Assembly: GCA_900128565.1 (NCBI GenBank)
Contig: LT635945.1
Span: 1-35,346, forward strand
Reading direction: 5' to 3'
DNA length: 35,346 bases
Origin: Stramenopiles sp. TOSAG23-6
Taxonomy: Eukaryota > Sar
Shown: positions 1 through 15,300 of the stretch, piece by piece
How the letters are laid out: each line of letters starts with the position of its first letter
How positions within the stretch are numbered: the stretch's first letter is position 1
Position numbers and translations under genes: made by a program
Notes under the pieces: model-generated
Database searches by the model: none
Told to the model about the DNA's origin: nothing
What the model saw: only the letters and a program-made list of their open reading frames with translations

Positions 1-1
1 A

Positions 2-304
2 CTGAAGTGTGCTGATGGTTTCAGTATAACAGGTAAAACACCATCTTGTTTTGCTGGTCTTTTCGACCCTGGATGGGCTGCATGTATTCCAAGTCCAACA
101 GTGTTACCTCCAAAGGTTGAGACCGAATTTGGTACAGGTGTTGAAGTTCCTAAAACATTCATTGGGGGTGAAATCATCGATCATGGCACAACAGGCGATT
201 TAAGTTGTAGTAAAGGTTTATCTTTGTCAGGGAAACAACCATTTGCTAAAAACGGAAAATTTGATCCTGGAACGATTAAATGTACTTCACCAGGGGCAAA
301 TGAT
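2..304 (+). repeat. Partial super-unit at window edge (end of module C, then degenerate module D)
   Basis: The first codons are the tail of a C-type module, ending in the typical FDPGW signature before its last cysteine. The D-type module that follows keeps the LSGKQP core but has lost several cysteines: the usual PSC is PFA, and the paired cysteines before the glycine-rich turn are reduced. This shows the array continues to the left of the window, so the protein is longer than can be seen. Confidence 0.7.
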
Positions 305-3300
305 TGTACCGTTCTGAATACTTTAGAGGTGCCTGAATATGGTATTTCTGGTATTGGTTGTATGACTGGTAAAGTTTTGCAACACAATGCAACATGTAAT
401 TTTACTTGTAATGAAGGATACACTTTACAAGGTGAACAACCCAAATGCGCGAATACTAAAATTAGTTTAGGTTCGATAACTTGCACTCCTAACAGCTGTG
501 AAGTTCTTGGTCTTGAAATATCGAACACTAGAACGAATAAGTTTAGCGATTGTTCTAATGGTATGACGATCGCTGACGGCCATGAATGCAATGTTTCCTG
601 TAAGACTGGATATTCTCTAGTGGGTCGAAAACCTTCATGTAATGCCGGAAAGTTTGACATAGGGACTACTACATGTGTACCCGACAGTTGTTTGGTAACA
701 GGTGTACCAACTGTGCAGTCCGGTGACATTGGTAGTGACATTTTCTATAAAACACAACATAGTGTTACCGCTGATGCTAGCGTGGCTAAATATGTGCCAA
801 TTTGTTTTAATGGAATGAGACTTGAGCATGGTCATTTCTGTGCAATTCGGTGTAAAAGTGGATATTCTCATACTGGAAAAAATCCCAGTTGCCATAATGG
901 TACATTTGATCTTGGATGGAAAGTATGTACTCCATCTAATTGCGTTGTGCCTGATAGTATTACAGCTCCTACGAACAGTGACGGTATACCAAGCAACTGC
1001 AAAGCAGCTGCTGTTATGAAACATGGTGATCAGTGTAAGTTCAGTTGTAAAACAAATTTTGTAATATCTGGGGTACCACCAAAATGTCTGTTTGGAAAAT
1101 TTTCTACTGGTAGTGTTAAATGTACAACAGAAGAAAAACAGTACTGCACTGCAAATAATATAAATATACCTACAAATGGTTTCATCGGAAGCAGATGCTC
1201 TAACGGCAAACTCGTGGCGCATGATACGCGTTGTAATATTGGATGTAGTGCCGGGTATGAGTTAGTGGGACAGCAACCTACGTGCTTCAACACAAAGATG
1301 ACACTGGGTTCGCTAAAATGTCAACCAAAAAGATGCGTTGTTCTCGGTCTCTCTCTACCCCATAATATTGAAAACCTTCCTGGTGCATGCGTGAATGGTG
1401 CATCCATCAAAAGTGGTAGTTCGTGTACTTTAATTTGCAAAAAAGGTTATAAAACTGTTGGAGAACAGCCACATTGTTATAATGGCAAGTTTCACGTAGG
1501 ATCTACAAAATGTGTACCTCTAAATTGTGTTATAGATACTTTAAGACAACCTGATAATGGTAAAACACCATCAGAAAATTGTAGTATAGGTGCATACATA
1601 TCACATAATTCACACACATGCAATATTCAATGTAAAAAGGGATATGAGATCAAAGGAGAGCAAGCATCATGTAAATATGGAAAATTTAACCCTGGATGGG
1701 CTACATGTGAACCTCAATCGTGTGTAATCTCAAAGTATGAGTATCTAGGCTGTTTTGCAGATACTAGTGTTCGTGATCTTTCACATCGCGCCATTGGTGC
1801 TGACAAAAAAGTACTCAATGGAGCTAACCGAGAGTCATGTGTGAATGCGTGTATAAGTATGGGCTTTACATATGCCGGGACCCAGTGGTATGGAGAATGT
1901 TGGTGTGGAAATCAATACGGGAAATATGGTGAGAAACCGATTGAAGAATGTAGAACACCTTGCAAAGGGGGTGCAAAAGGTGAAATGTGCGGAGGTGGAT
2001 GGCGTAACTCCATATACAAAGTTCGGGTTCTCCAGAGCCTCGAGAATGGCAATGAAATTCCGAAGGAATGCGCCAACGGTTCACGACTAAAGCATGGCAG
2101 TACTTGTAGTATGAAGTGTAACCCAGGATATGTAATCTCTGGGAACCTTCCATCTTGTTCTTTTGGGGTGTTTGACATAGGAAGTCTCAAGTGTGATATA
2201 AAACAAAGTAATAATATTTGCACTGTTGGGAAAGTTGTTGCGCCAAAGAATGGATATATAGGCCCACTTTGTAAAAAAGACAATTTACTTAAATTAGGAG
2301 AGTCATGTCAAATACGTTGTCAAGATGGCTATAATTTAATAGGAGAACAACCTAAATGTGTTGATACAAACGGTACTTTTGGTGTAACTGTTGGATCTGT
2401 GTCGTGTGTTCCAAAGTCATGCAAAATTAATGGTTTGCAAATACCCAAAAATGGAAATGATATTCCGGGTGATTGCTCAAATGGTTCAAACATTCAACAC
2501 AATAAATCATGCAAGCTTACTTGTACTGATGGCTATACACCAGTTGGAAAGCAACCACATTGTAATGCTGGCAAATTTCATTTTGGAAGCATTAAGTGTG
2601 AACCTAACAGTTGTGCAATTGTTGGGCTAGAATTACCAGACAATTCGACAAATGCTTGGATTACCAAGGGATCGTACTATACTGATGCAACGACTAATGA
2701 TAGACAATGTACTGATGGTGCTATACTTGAACATGGTTCGCGTTGTAGGATAACTTGTAAATCTGGTTATTCTCCAATTGGAGAGGCACCGTATTGCTCT
2801 GCGGGAACATTTCATCCTGGATGGACAATTTGTCAACCACACTCATGTAAAATTCCGGATACTTTCACTGCTCCCCAAAATACAGAAGCTCTGACGTCTG
2901 AATGTACTCCTGGTGTATCTCTCCTTGAGCACGGTGGTGATTGCAAAATAAAATGTAAAGCCAACTTTATTGCATCTGGGAAGCCACCTTCTTGTTCCCT
3001 TGGCGTCTTTAGTCCTGGCACTATGCAGTGTACACCAGTACAATCTAACGACGGAAGTTGCCTGACCATAGGAAGACGTGCTAGGTATATACGAATTACC
3101 AGTGATAGTCGCTTACATTGCGACAAAGGGTCCGACTGTACGTGGCATGTTCACGATGTTTCGTTTTTAGAAAACTCAACGCCTTTGTCAGGTGTTACAG
3201 CACATAAATGGGCATTTCAAGATGGTAGTCACACTGGTGCTCACATGTTGGATGGAAACAAAACAACCTATTGGGCGCCATTACTAACCGATTGTGGAGA

Positions 3301-6300
3301 CACTTGCACTGAATATGGTTCCCAGTGGATTATATTAGACTTCGGCTCCGTCAAAAGGTTTGATAAATGGAAATTTAAACATGATACTTCAACCATAAAA
3401 AATTCAGTAGATCGCATAATTTTTGAAACATCTGAAGATCTTGCATCTTGGTCGAAACCACTTTACTTGAATGTAAATGTTTTAGGCGAGACACAATTTT
3501 CTTTGCCTAGTTTGATTAATGTTCCAGATAATGGTTCAATTGGAACTGTTTGTGGCGATGGACAAACAGTGAAAAAGGATTCGACTTGTTCGTTAGAATG
3601 CGACGCTGGATACTCAATTAGAGGAGAACAACCTCTGTGTGGAAACAATAATGCGTTAAGTAGTGGATCGATTACATGTGTACCGAATAGCTGTATGATC
3701 AAAGGAATAAAACAAATTAAGAACGCGGATCCGTTGCCAGGTAATTGTCGTAATGGAGCTGAATTATTTCATGGAAGAAGTTGTTCAATAAGTTGCGCCG
3801 AGGGCTTTCAATTGTCCGGTAAGCAGCCATGGTGTGATAAAGGTAATTTTCATATGGGTACAATTACTTGTGAACCCCGCAAGTGTATAGTTAAAGGCTT
3901 GAAAACTCCGGCTAATGCGATGCCTCTGCCTAATACTTGTAAAACTGGATCAAAATTGTCACATGGTGATACATGTGAGATATTATGTAATGCGGGGTAT
4001 GAAGTGAAAGGTGAGAAGCCATCGTGCTACCAAGGAAAATTTGATCCTGGATGGATTGAGTGTGTACCCAAAGCTTGTGAAGTTAATTCATCTAAATATA
4101 TAGGTTGTTACAAAGATTCCCCCAATCGTGATCTTAAATATTGGGCCAAAGATTCAAACAATACGGTTTTGCGTCGATCCAATAAAGAAACTTGTGATGA
4201 AGCTTGCAGAGTATTAGGTTATAAATATGCTGGAACACAATGGTATGGAGAATGTTGGTGCGGAAACAAATATGGAAAACATGGCAAGGTATCAGACTCA
4301 GAATGTAATACACCGTGTAAAGGAGGCCCAAAAGGTGAAAATTGTGGAGGCGGATATCGCAATTCCATTTATGAAATCGCGATGTCTTTCCCTGTAAATA
4401 GTGGTGTAATAATTCCTTCAACGTGTAGTATTAGTTCCAAATTAAGTAACAACGAAATGTGTAATCTCACTTGTTTATCGGATGAAGTTCTTTCTGGAAA
4501 ACAGCCTTCGTGTTCTCTTGGTGTATTTGACCCCGGGACAGTGACATGTACCAAGCAGCAAGCTAATGATAAAAGTTGTACAATTGACAGTATTGATCTT
4601 CCCCCAGGTGCTGTAGTTGGACCTATATGTACTAAAGGAAATAAATTAGCTGATTCATCTTCGTGTAGTATAGTTTGTGAAAAAGGAATGAATCTTATAG
4701 GGGATCAACCTAAATGTACAAATGGTGTCATGAGCAAAGGATCACTGAAGTGTGAATTTGCAAAGTGTACTGTTATTGGCATGAGCGTACCTCTCAATGG
4801 TTCTATTTTACCAGGATCGTGTACGAATGGCTCAATAATTGAAGATGAGCATGTTTGTAATATAACATGCAAAGATGGTTATTCACCTTCCGGTATAAAA
4901 CCCTACTGTGCTGAGGGTGAATTTCATAGAGGTTCAGTGACATGCGAACCTGATAATTGTACAATAGTAGGCTTAAAGCAACCGATTAATGGGTTTAAAT
5001 TACCTCCTCGTTGTAAAAATGGGGAATATTTGAAGCACGGAGAATCTTGCCAACTTGAATGTATGGAAGGTTATGATGTACACGGCAATCAGCCAAGTTG
5101 TAGCAAAGGGAAGTTTAACCCTGGTTGGATCAAGTGCACCCCGAAGTTTTGTATTATATCGGATTCGGAGTACATCGGATGTTTTAAAGACAAAATTACG
5201 CGCGATCTTTCATTTCAAGTTAAATCTTTAAAATTGGTTAATACGGAAACTTGTGTGAAAGCATGTAAAGACGCCGGTTATAAATTTGCTGGCACTCAAT
5301 GGTATGGACAATGCTTCTGTGATAATAACTATGGAGATTATGGTGAAGCAGATGAAAAGAAATGTAGTACTAGGTGTAGATCTGGTTCAAACGGGGAAAT
5401 GTGTGGAGGTTCATGGCACAACTCCGTTTATAAAATATTCGAGATTAAAGCTCCAGCGAATGCAAATCCTGTTCCAACAGAATGTAGCAAAGGAAAAGTT
5501 CTGAAACACGGAGAAAAGTGCCCAATGACTTGTAAATCAGGGTTTGCTTTGTCAGGAAAGTTTCCATCGTGTAAGTTTGGTATTATTGATAAAGGAGATA
5601 TTACTTGCACTCAAAAGGTTTCGACAGATTGTACTATTAGCGCCGTAGAACCACTTCTTGAGGGGATTCAAAGTGCGAGTTGCCAAGTTGGATCATTTCT
5701 TGCCGACAAAGAAACTTGTAAATATAAGTGTAAAAGTGGATATACATTACAAGGAGACGCTCCAAAATGTACAAATGCAGTAATGAGTGCTGGAACTTTA
5801 AAATGTGAACCTGATTCGTGTAAAGTATCAAGTATAGTTGTACCTAAATACGGGAAGAATATTCCAGCATCATGCTCTCCAGGTTCGATACTTAAACACG
5901 ATGAAAAATGTCATATTCAATGTAGCGAAGGCTATGCTATATCTGGTATATTACCATATTGTGAAGCTGGAAGATTCCGGCCTGGTTCTTTTAGCTGTGT
6001 TCCCAAGGATTGTATTGTGACTGGTTTAACATCGCCAAATGGAAAGCCTTTACCCAAGAGTTGTAGTATAGGGGCAACACTGGCTCATGGTCAAGAATGC
6101 AACTTACAATGTAAATCTGGATATTCAACAAAAGGTGTTCAACCTCATTGTGAGGCAGGTAAATTTGACCCAGGTTGGATAAAATGCGAGCCATTGTCGT
6201 GCAAGGTACCTAGTAACTTTACTGTGCCTGCAAATACAAATGAGCTTCCGAGCAATTGTCTTCCAGGTGCCATAATAAATCATGGAGATGTATGTCATTT

Positions 6301-9300
6301 GACTTGTAAAAATAATTTTGCTCTTTCAGGCGATCAACCCAGCTGTTCATTTGGAGAATTTTTAAATATTAATGGCATCTCATGCAACACAAAGGTTTCC
6401 CAAGGGAATAAAAAAGATTGTGTTGTCAATATGGGATCCAACGGATCGTATGAGGAAATCCCGGGTGGTTTTAGAACTGCAACTTGTACCGATGGTAATA
6501 TATTAGGAATGAACCAGTCATGTGAAATCGAATGTGAAACTGGGTATACACTTGTTGGAAATCTACCATACTGTAATGATGGTACTATCACTGAACGTTC
6601 TGTAGAATGTGTTCCTAATTCATGTACAGTGTTTGGATTGTATCCACCCATGTATGGTATGGAAATCCCCGGATATTGCAAAACTGGGGCTACACTTCAT
6701 AGCGGTCAGAAATGCGAACTTCATTGTCAGGAGGGTTATGAAATATCTGGGGACCAACCTTCTTGTGAAAACGGCGAATTTAATATTGGGACAATTTCGT
6801 GTGTTCCAAAACCGTGTACTGTAGCAGGTCTTCTCCCATTAGATAATGGGGAATACATGGATCCATGCACTGTTGGGGATAATTTGTCACACGGAGATGA
6901 ATGTAATATAGAATGTTTCAGTGGCTATACACTGCAGGGCAAGGTCCCACAATGTCTATATGGAGAAATGTATCCTGGATGGCCCCGTTGCTCTCCTGAT
7001 CAATGCACAGTAAATGAAACATTTGAGAAACCTGCAAATACCATCGATTTGCCAAACAGTTGTAATCCTGCATTTTGTGGGTCGTCTGCTTTCCCTTGTC
7101 CTATTGGTACACGTGTTATTGCAAAATGGCCTGCGTACGAAGATTTGGAGGATAACCCTTGGTTTGCTGGTACAGTGATTGCTCAGTCGATTATAGATAA
7201 TGAGACCATGTTTCAAATTGAGTTTGTGGATGGGGACTCTGATGAAGTTCATGCACTCGATGTCATACATTGTCCACACCGTGATGATGATTGGGGGAAA
7301 GGGGAAAAGCGTGGAAACCATTTGAGGCCTGATGGATGCAATGCATCTATCCCTGATGGAATGAATTGTGAAATTCAATGTAGTGTTGACTACGCCATTT
7401 CAGGGACACAGCCAAAGTGTAATGCCGGGCTATTAGATGAAGGTGATATTGTATGTCATCAGTATAAATCGAATATAGATTGCAAGGTTACAGCTAATGA
7501 TTGTGTATATGAAAACGGATACCGGTTTAGTAGTGTTGGCGACGAAAAAGAATATGATGGTACAGGTGTTGAAATCCCCGGGAAAAGTGACCATGAAAGC
7601 TGTTCCAAAGGTGTTCTGGCAGATTATCCATCAGCATACGGAGCAACATTTACGGCTACAAAAAAATGTTATGCTGAATTGAGTATTGATATTCCTAGTA
7701 ATCCAAATGCAAGAGGTGTGAAAACTCAACCCACATTTGCGTGGGAGACTTGCATATTCAGTTCTCCAGTTGTAGAACCTGAAAATGGCTTTCTTGGTAA
7801 ATCATGTAAGAACGGGTCGATAATAAAAGATGGCGCGTCGTGTGATGTAAATTGTGATGAAGGTTATTCACTTGAAGGGCAGATGCCTCTATGTACCAAA
7901 GGAAGCTTAGATCCTGGATCTGTCTTATGTGTTCCAAATGGATGTGAAGTAAATGGTCTGGAAAAAATGATACGTGGAAGCTTTTCAGAAAACTGTGCTA
8001 ATGGCTCTCGAATATTAGACGGTGAGGTGTGTGAATTATCGTGCCCAGAAGGATTTGAACCTTCTGGGGATGAACCATATTGTTCTGCGGGTGTTTTTGT
8101 TGCTAATACCATGTCATGCGAGCCTATGAGTTGTATGATACATGGTATTGATGAACCAGAGAATGGCTTTACAAATTGTACTAATGGTGACACTCTAGGG
8201 AACGGGGAAATGTGTGAAGTGGAATGTAATGTTGGTTTTCATTTAGAGGGCGAGCTAGGTTCTTGTTATGATGGAAACTTTGATCCTGGTTGGTCTACTT
8301 GCTCACCTGATGACTGCACTATATCCTCATCTGAGTATATTGGTTGTTTCAGGGATAGTGGGAAACGAGATTTGCCATATAGAATGAAAAAGAATGGCCA
8401 ATACATAAAGAATGCAGACTCTGAACAATGTATTCGTTTATGTGATTTGGCTGGCTATGCTTATGCTGGAACACAATTTTTTGGAGAATGCTGGTGTGGA
8501 AATGATTTTGGCAGATATGGTGAATCTCCAGATGATGAATGCAGTACTGAATGCAAATCAGGTCAAAATGGAGAAATGTGTGGGGGTGTGTGGCGAAATT
8601 CTGTATACTCAATTGGATTTATGGATTCTATTGTAACTCCTGATTCAAATTTAATAATACCCGAAGACTGCGTTGATGGTGCTATTCTGGCACACGGACA
8701 GGAATGCAAGATGAAATGCAAGGATAATTATTCTCTTTCTGGTAAGTTGCCTTCCTGTTCTTATGGTCATATTTATATGGGTGATCCAGTGTGTACAGCA
8801 AAAGCATCTCAAGATTGTGATGTGATGAAAACTGTAACAGGAATGAGTGATACATTTTGCAAATATTACGATGGCAAAGGAACTAATATTCAGCATAAAA
8901 ATCTGAACATTCATGTTGAAACTATAGATAAATGCGTAGATGAAGCCCGCAAAAAATATCCAGATGCAATTGGGTCAAGCTTTAAGCATAAAAATAATCA
9001 CGGGCATAATTGCTTTGCTTTGATGTATGATAAAGATTCTCCTGTAAAGTTCAATGCTGATAAAAAATGGGAATCTTGTATATTGAGTCTTGGGTTTGCT
9101 CCAAAAAATGGATATATGTCGAATGTGTGTGATTTACGAGCTGTTGTAAAAAATGGGTCTACATGTGCATTGTCGTGTAATGAAGGGTACAGTCTCATAG
9201 GGGAGCAGCCTACTTGCTCCAATACATCATTTAATTCTGGAAGCATTGAATGTATTCCAAATGGATGTACTGTCTCTGGTGTAGTTGTACCTTCATATGG

Positions 9301-12300
9301 TGCTCCCATTCCTGGAAATTGTAAAGATGGCGCACAACTCTCTCATCTTCAATCATGTAATCTGAAGTGTCGAAGTGGCTACAATATTACAGGAAAGCAA
9401 CCGTTTTGTGATGCGGGTTTCTTTTCGGCGGGATCAATTGCATGTGAACCTAAGCAGTGTACAGTTATTGGTCTAGAACAACCTAAACATGGAAGACCTT
9501 TACCAGACAATTGCAAAAATGGAAATATATTGTCACACGGATTTGAATGCAATTTATTATGTTTAGACGGATATGACGTAGATGGAGAACAGCCTTCATG
9601 TCATGCAGGAAAGTTTAGTCCTGGTTGGGTAACATGCAAACCGAAATCATGTAGGTATCAGGAATCTGAGTATATTGGGTGTTATGTTGATAAGGGCCAG
9701 CGAGATCTCAAATATTGGGCGAAAGATTCAAAGAATAGAAACATGTCGCAAGCAAATAGAGAAACTTGTGTAGAAGCTTGCAGAAAATTAGGTTATAAGT
9801 ATGCCGGGACACAGTGGTATGGTCAATGCTTCTGTGATAATAATTATGGAGACTANGGAAAGAAAGATGACAAGGAATGTAAGACACCTTGTAAAGCTGG
9901 ACCTAAAGGGGAAATGTGTGGAGGTGGATGGCGTAACTCTGTTTACTCTGTAGGTGTTATTGGTTCAGAAATTCAAAATGCTGCACCTTTACCAGAAGAA
10001 TGTAGACCAGGAAGTATTTTAGAACACAGTAAATCATGTGCTATAACATGTCTCAAAGACTTTACCCCAAAAGGAAAATCGCCTTACTGTCATCTTGGTA
10101 CAATAAAACAAGGAAATCTAACTTGTGCTCCAAAGGAGACGGGTGACTGTGTCATTGATGGATCTGAAATTTCGTTAACATTACCCAATAATAGTTCAGA
10201 TACATCGGTATGTTTATCATATAAAGGTTGCTATCAAGACAATTCGGATAGAGATTTAAAACATCGGATTTCTGGCAAATATAATCGTAAAACATGTGTG
10301 AAAGCATGCAAAAGTGCTGGATTTGCATATGCTGGAACACAATGGTATGGAGAATGCTGGTGTGGAAATACATTTGGAAAATATGGCAAGAAACCGGAGA
10401 AAGATTGCAGAACACCTTGTAAAGTCGGACCAAAAGATGAAATGTGTGGAGGTGGGTGGCGTAATTCCATCTATTTGGTAGATAATATTATTGAAAATGG
10501 ATCTGATTGTGGTATACAATGCAATGAAGGATTTGAAGTTCAGGGTGAACAATCTAAGTGTGTCGATACAAANTTAACCCCCGGAAATCTTACATGTGTT
10601 CCAAAGGGATGTATCGCCATTGGTGTAAAGAAGCCTCTCAATGGGTTACCCGTTCCTGGAGGTTGTATGAACGGTGCAAAAGTTCCACATCTTGGTTCGT
10701 GTAAACTTTCATGTCAAGATGGTTATGTTGTTGGAGGGGAACAGCCATATTGTGTGGCTGGAAAGTTTAATGTTGGATCTGTTACATGTAAACCTAAGNC
10801 TTGTGTGGTTACTGGACTTGTGAAGCCGATTAATGCAGAAACATTATCAAAGTTTTGTAAAAGAGGCACAATGCTGGAACATGGTTCATCTGAATGTAAA
10901 ATCACATGCATTGAAGGATATACAGTGAATGGTGAACAACCTTCATGTGACACGGGTAAGTTTGACCCTGGATGGGTTTCATGCAAACCAAGTAATTGTC
11001 ATGTAACATCCTCAACATACATAGGTTGCTTTAGAGATTCGGGTAAAAGAGATCTTCCCAAGAGATTAAATATTGCAAAAGACAAAGTTAATCATGAAAG
11101 TTGTACGAAAGCTTGCAAAGATCTTGGATATTCTTATGCTGGGACGCAATGGTATGGAGAATGTTGGTGTGGTAATTCATATGGCAAATACGAAAAGAAA
11201 CCAGAAGCAGATTGCAAGACGCCTTGTAAAGGTTTCACAAGTGAAATGTGTGGTGGGGGGTGGCGCAATTCGGTTTATTCTGTTGGGTTTGTGGATGGCA
11301 TTGTAACAAATACATCTAATTTGATAGCCCCAGAAGAATGCAGTGATGGTGAGATTTTGCTTCATGGGGAAAAATGTAAAATGACATGTAAAGAAAATTT
11401 TGCGTTGTCAGGAAAACTTCCTTCGTGCTCTCTTGGTAAATTAAATGCTGGAAGTCCAGTATGTACGGAGAAGGCATCTGGAGATTGTGATGTAGCTGCC
11501 ATCATCAAGGATATGAAGAGTAAAAGTCAAGCAAAATGTACAACTATATTTAGTCGAGTTTCTGGTAAGCAACACAAGCTTATGACAGTACATACTGCAA
11601 ATGCTGAGAAGTGTACTGAAGAAGTACTGAGCAAGCATCCATCTGCAATTGGCTCAAGTTATAAAAACCAAGGGGGTAAAAATTGTTATGCTTTAATATA
11701 CACCAAAGGATATCCTTTACAATTTACAACTTCAAAATCAGACAAGGCGTGGCAAACATGCATATTTAGTCTAGGGCTTTCCCCTGAGCATGGATTTACA
11801 ACTCCCGTATGTCGATACGATGCTATTGTTAAAAAAGATTCTTCTTGTTCACTACAATGTAATGAAGGCTATACAATAAGTGGCACGCAGCCTGTTTGTT
11901 CAAACGGTGCATTTAGTGCTGGAAGTATCAAATGTACTCCTAATGATTGTATTGTTGCTGGTATAGAAGAGATAGTCAATGGTGCGTCGATTCCTGGAAA
12001 TTGCGTGAATGGGTCAACAATTCCCCATCTTGGATCATGTAAAATAACTTGTCAAGAAGGGTATAAAGTAACTGGAAATCAACCATCATGTGAAGCAGGA
12101 AAATTCTCAATCGGATCTATCACGTGCGAGCCTAAAAACTGTACTGTGGTAGGAGTTAAGCAACCTATACATAGTGAAAAACTTCCAAAGGCTTGCATGA
12201 AAGGCGCATCTCTTGCTCACGGTTCTACAAATTGTAAAATTACATGTGCTAAAGGATACACAGTAAAAGGCTTACAACCATCGTGCAAAACTGGTATTTT

Positions 12301-15300
12301 TGATCCTGGTTGGGTACAATGTGAGCCCAGCTCATGTGAAATATACGAATCGAGGTATCTTGGTTGTTATGTTGATAAGGGTCAGCGAGATCTCAAATAT
12401 TGGGCGAAAGATTCAAACAATAGAAAAATGTCGCGAGCAAATAGAGAAACTTGTGTAGAAGCTTGCAGAAAATTAGGTTATAAGTATGCCGGGACACAGT
12501 GGTATGGTCAATGCTTCTGTGATAATAATTATGGAGACTACGGAAAGAAAGATGACAAGGAGTGTAAGACACCTTGTAGTGCTGGACCAAAGGGGGAAAT
12601 GTGCGGAGGTGGATGGCGTAACTCTGTATACTCTATAGGTACTTTAGTGAAGCCAGCTAATGCTGCGGACATACCGGATAGATGTACACCAGGTTCCATT
12701 ATTGGTCACGGGGAGACGTGTAAATTGACATGCCTTGCTGACTTTGCATTGACAGGGAAACAACCAACTTGTATCCTAGGCGAGTTACAATCTGGTAGCA
12801 TTTCATGTGTCGCACGCACCGACAAAGACTGCAAAATTGCTAGTGAGATACCTGTCCCGGCAAATGGTAAAATTAGCCCATCATGTAAACTTGGATCTTC
12901 ACTGAAACACCTTCAACAATGTAATTACACATGTAATGATGGATATGTATTCAAAGGCGACCATCCTAGATGCAATAATAGCAAAATTGATTTTGGAAAC
13001 TCAAGTACAATAAAAATGAAAACGCCAAATAGGTACAACTATCAGAAGGTCAATAGCATTGAAGGTATGACAAATTTGAAATTTTCGGTCATAGCAAAAA
13101 ATGACGCCCATATTGCATTAAGTGAAAAAGACACACATAATAGCCCAAAGTATGAAATCGTTATCGGGGGCTGGGGAGGGTCAAAATCTGTAATACGAAC
13201 AAGAAATCAGGGTGGGCAAGTAAGTCAAAGTCACGCCAAGCCATTTTTGGATAAAAACAGCGCGAAAGATTTTTGGATATCATGGGATAATGGCGAATTA
13301 AAAGTTGGACGTGGTTCTACGTTAGGCACTGGTACATTTATGTCTGCTAACTTGGATATCAAAAAAGAAATTAAATTTGTGCTTGTAGCTACTGGATGGG
13401 GAGCAACAGGTACCTGGAATTTCAATTTTGCTTCTTCAAAATGTCTACCCACTGGATGTTTTAGCATGGGAATTGATAAAACTACCAAGAATGCTTTAGA
13501 TATTCCAGGTGAATGTGCTGCAGGGTCATGGTTACCTAATGGCACTAAGTGTGACATTAAGTGCAAATACGGTTATACTGCTTCGGGTACGATGCCTTAT
13601 TGTGAGGCAGGTTTATTTAATATTGGATCGTTTAGTTGTGAACCAGAAGACTGTATTGTAACATCTTTAAAGAAACCAAAGAATGGCGCAGAGTTATCAA
13701 AAAGCTGTCGTAGTGGCGCATTATTTAGACATGGTTCTTCTGATTGCAAAATTACATGTGCTGATGGATATACCATTGTTGGCGAACAACCATCATGTAA
13801 TGCAGGTAAATTTTATCAGGGGTGGGTAAAATGTGAGCCCAGCCCATGCGAAATACAGGAATCAAAATATCTTGGGTGTTATGTTGATAAGGGTCAGCGA
13901 GATCTCAAATATTGGGCGAAAGATTCAAAGAATAGAAACATGTCGCAAGCAAATAGAGAAACTTGTGTAGAAGCTTGCAGAAAATTAGGTTATAAGTATG
14001 CCGGGACACAGTGGTATGGTCAATGCTTCTGTGATAATAATTATGGAGACTACGGAAAGAAAGATGACAAGGAATGTAAGACACCTTGTAGAGCTGGACC
14101 TAAAGGGGAAATGTGCGGAGGTGGATGGCGTAACTCTGTATACTCTATAGCTTCTTTAGAGAAGCCAACAAATGGATCTGAAATTCCTATCGCATGCGCT
14201 TCAGGCGCACAAATCTCTCACGGGGAAAATTGTGGATTGACTTGTAATCCAGGGTATATTCTGACTGGTGTTCAACCATCATGTTCTTTTGGAGTTTTTG
14301 ATATAGGCTCGATTGTATGTGAAAAGGTGATTGCACAGAAGGTTTGTAAAGTACCCGATCCATCTACAAGTATTATCGACATTCCAAATGGAAAATTATT
14401 TGGAGCTTGTGCTGAAAAAGGAGCAGATATTCCATTAGATGAAACTTGTAAGTTCAAGTGTGCTGATGGATACTCTGTTTCTGGTGACGCTCCAGCATGC
14501 AAAGAAACAAGTAGTGGGGTATACAAATTTGTCCTCTCGGGTACTCTCCAGTGTAAACCAAATAACTGCATAGTTGAAGGGTTGGATACCCCACAAAATG
14601 GAAAGATCCCTGGTTATTGTGCAGAGGGAATGACTCTAGAACATGATAAAGTATGTAGACTAGCCTGTTCTTATGGATATAAAATATCAGGAAATCAACC
14701 AAAGTGTTTTGCAGGAGTTTTCAATCCAGGTAGTATAACATGCGAACCNAAGGATTGTGTTGTCTCATCGATGGTAAGCACTACAGTAATGCCANTCGCA
14801 ACTGTTTCAAGCTCAAGCGGTTCATTATTTTCTCCATTTCATCCTGGAATTCNTCGGCCNATTATTGATATAAAGTGTGAAACTGGCCGCATCCTCTCTC
14901 ATAGCAGCAGTTGCCATCTTACTTGTCCTGAAGGAACGACTATTTCCGGTGAACAACCTTCGTGCTATGCTGGCACTTTTAATCCTGGGTGGATACAGTG
15001 TTCACCAGATGACTGTGAAATCACAGCAAACTTCAATAAAGATGTCAATGTAATTGTTCCAAGCTCGTGTAAACCTTCATTTTGTGGAACAACTGGTGTT
15101 GCTTGTTATGAAGGAACCCGTGTGATCGCTCTATGGCCTAAATATGCTGGAAATGTNGACAATCCATGGTTTGCAGCAACAGTAAGTCGTGTACATGTGA
15201 AAAATTCAGTGACAACATTTGACATTCAATACGCTGATGGAGATTTTGCTCGAGGTGTGTCATCTTCAAATGTCATTTTATGCCCTGATCGCGATGATAA

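Noticed and set aside
101-103. Possible start of the giant ORF
   Set aside because: The codon is GTG and the same frame is open and clearly sushi-like back to nucleotide 2, so the gene simply enters from the left.
9854-9856. Possible in-frame stop (TAN)
   Set aside because: Two near-identical WSC copies have TAC at this position.
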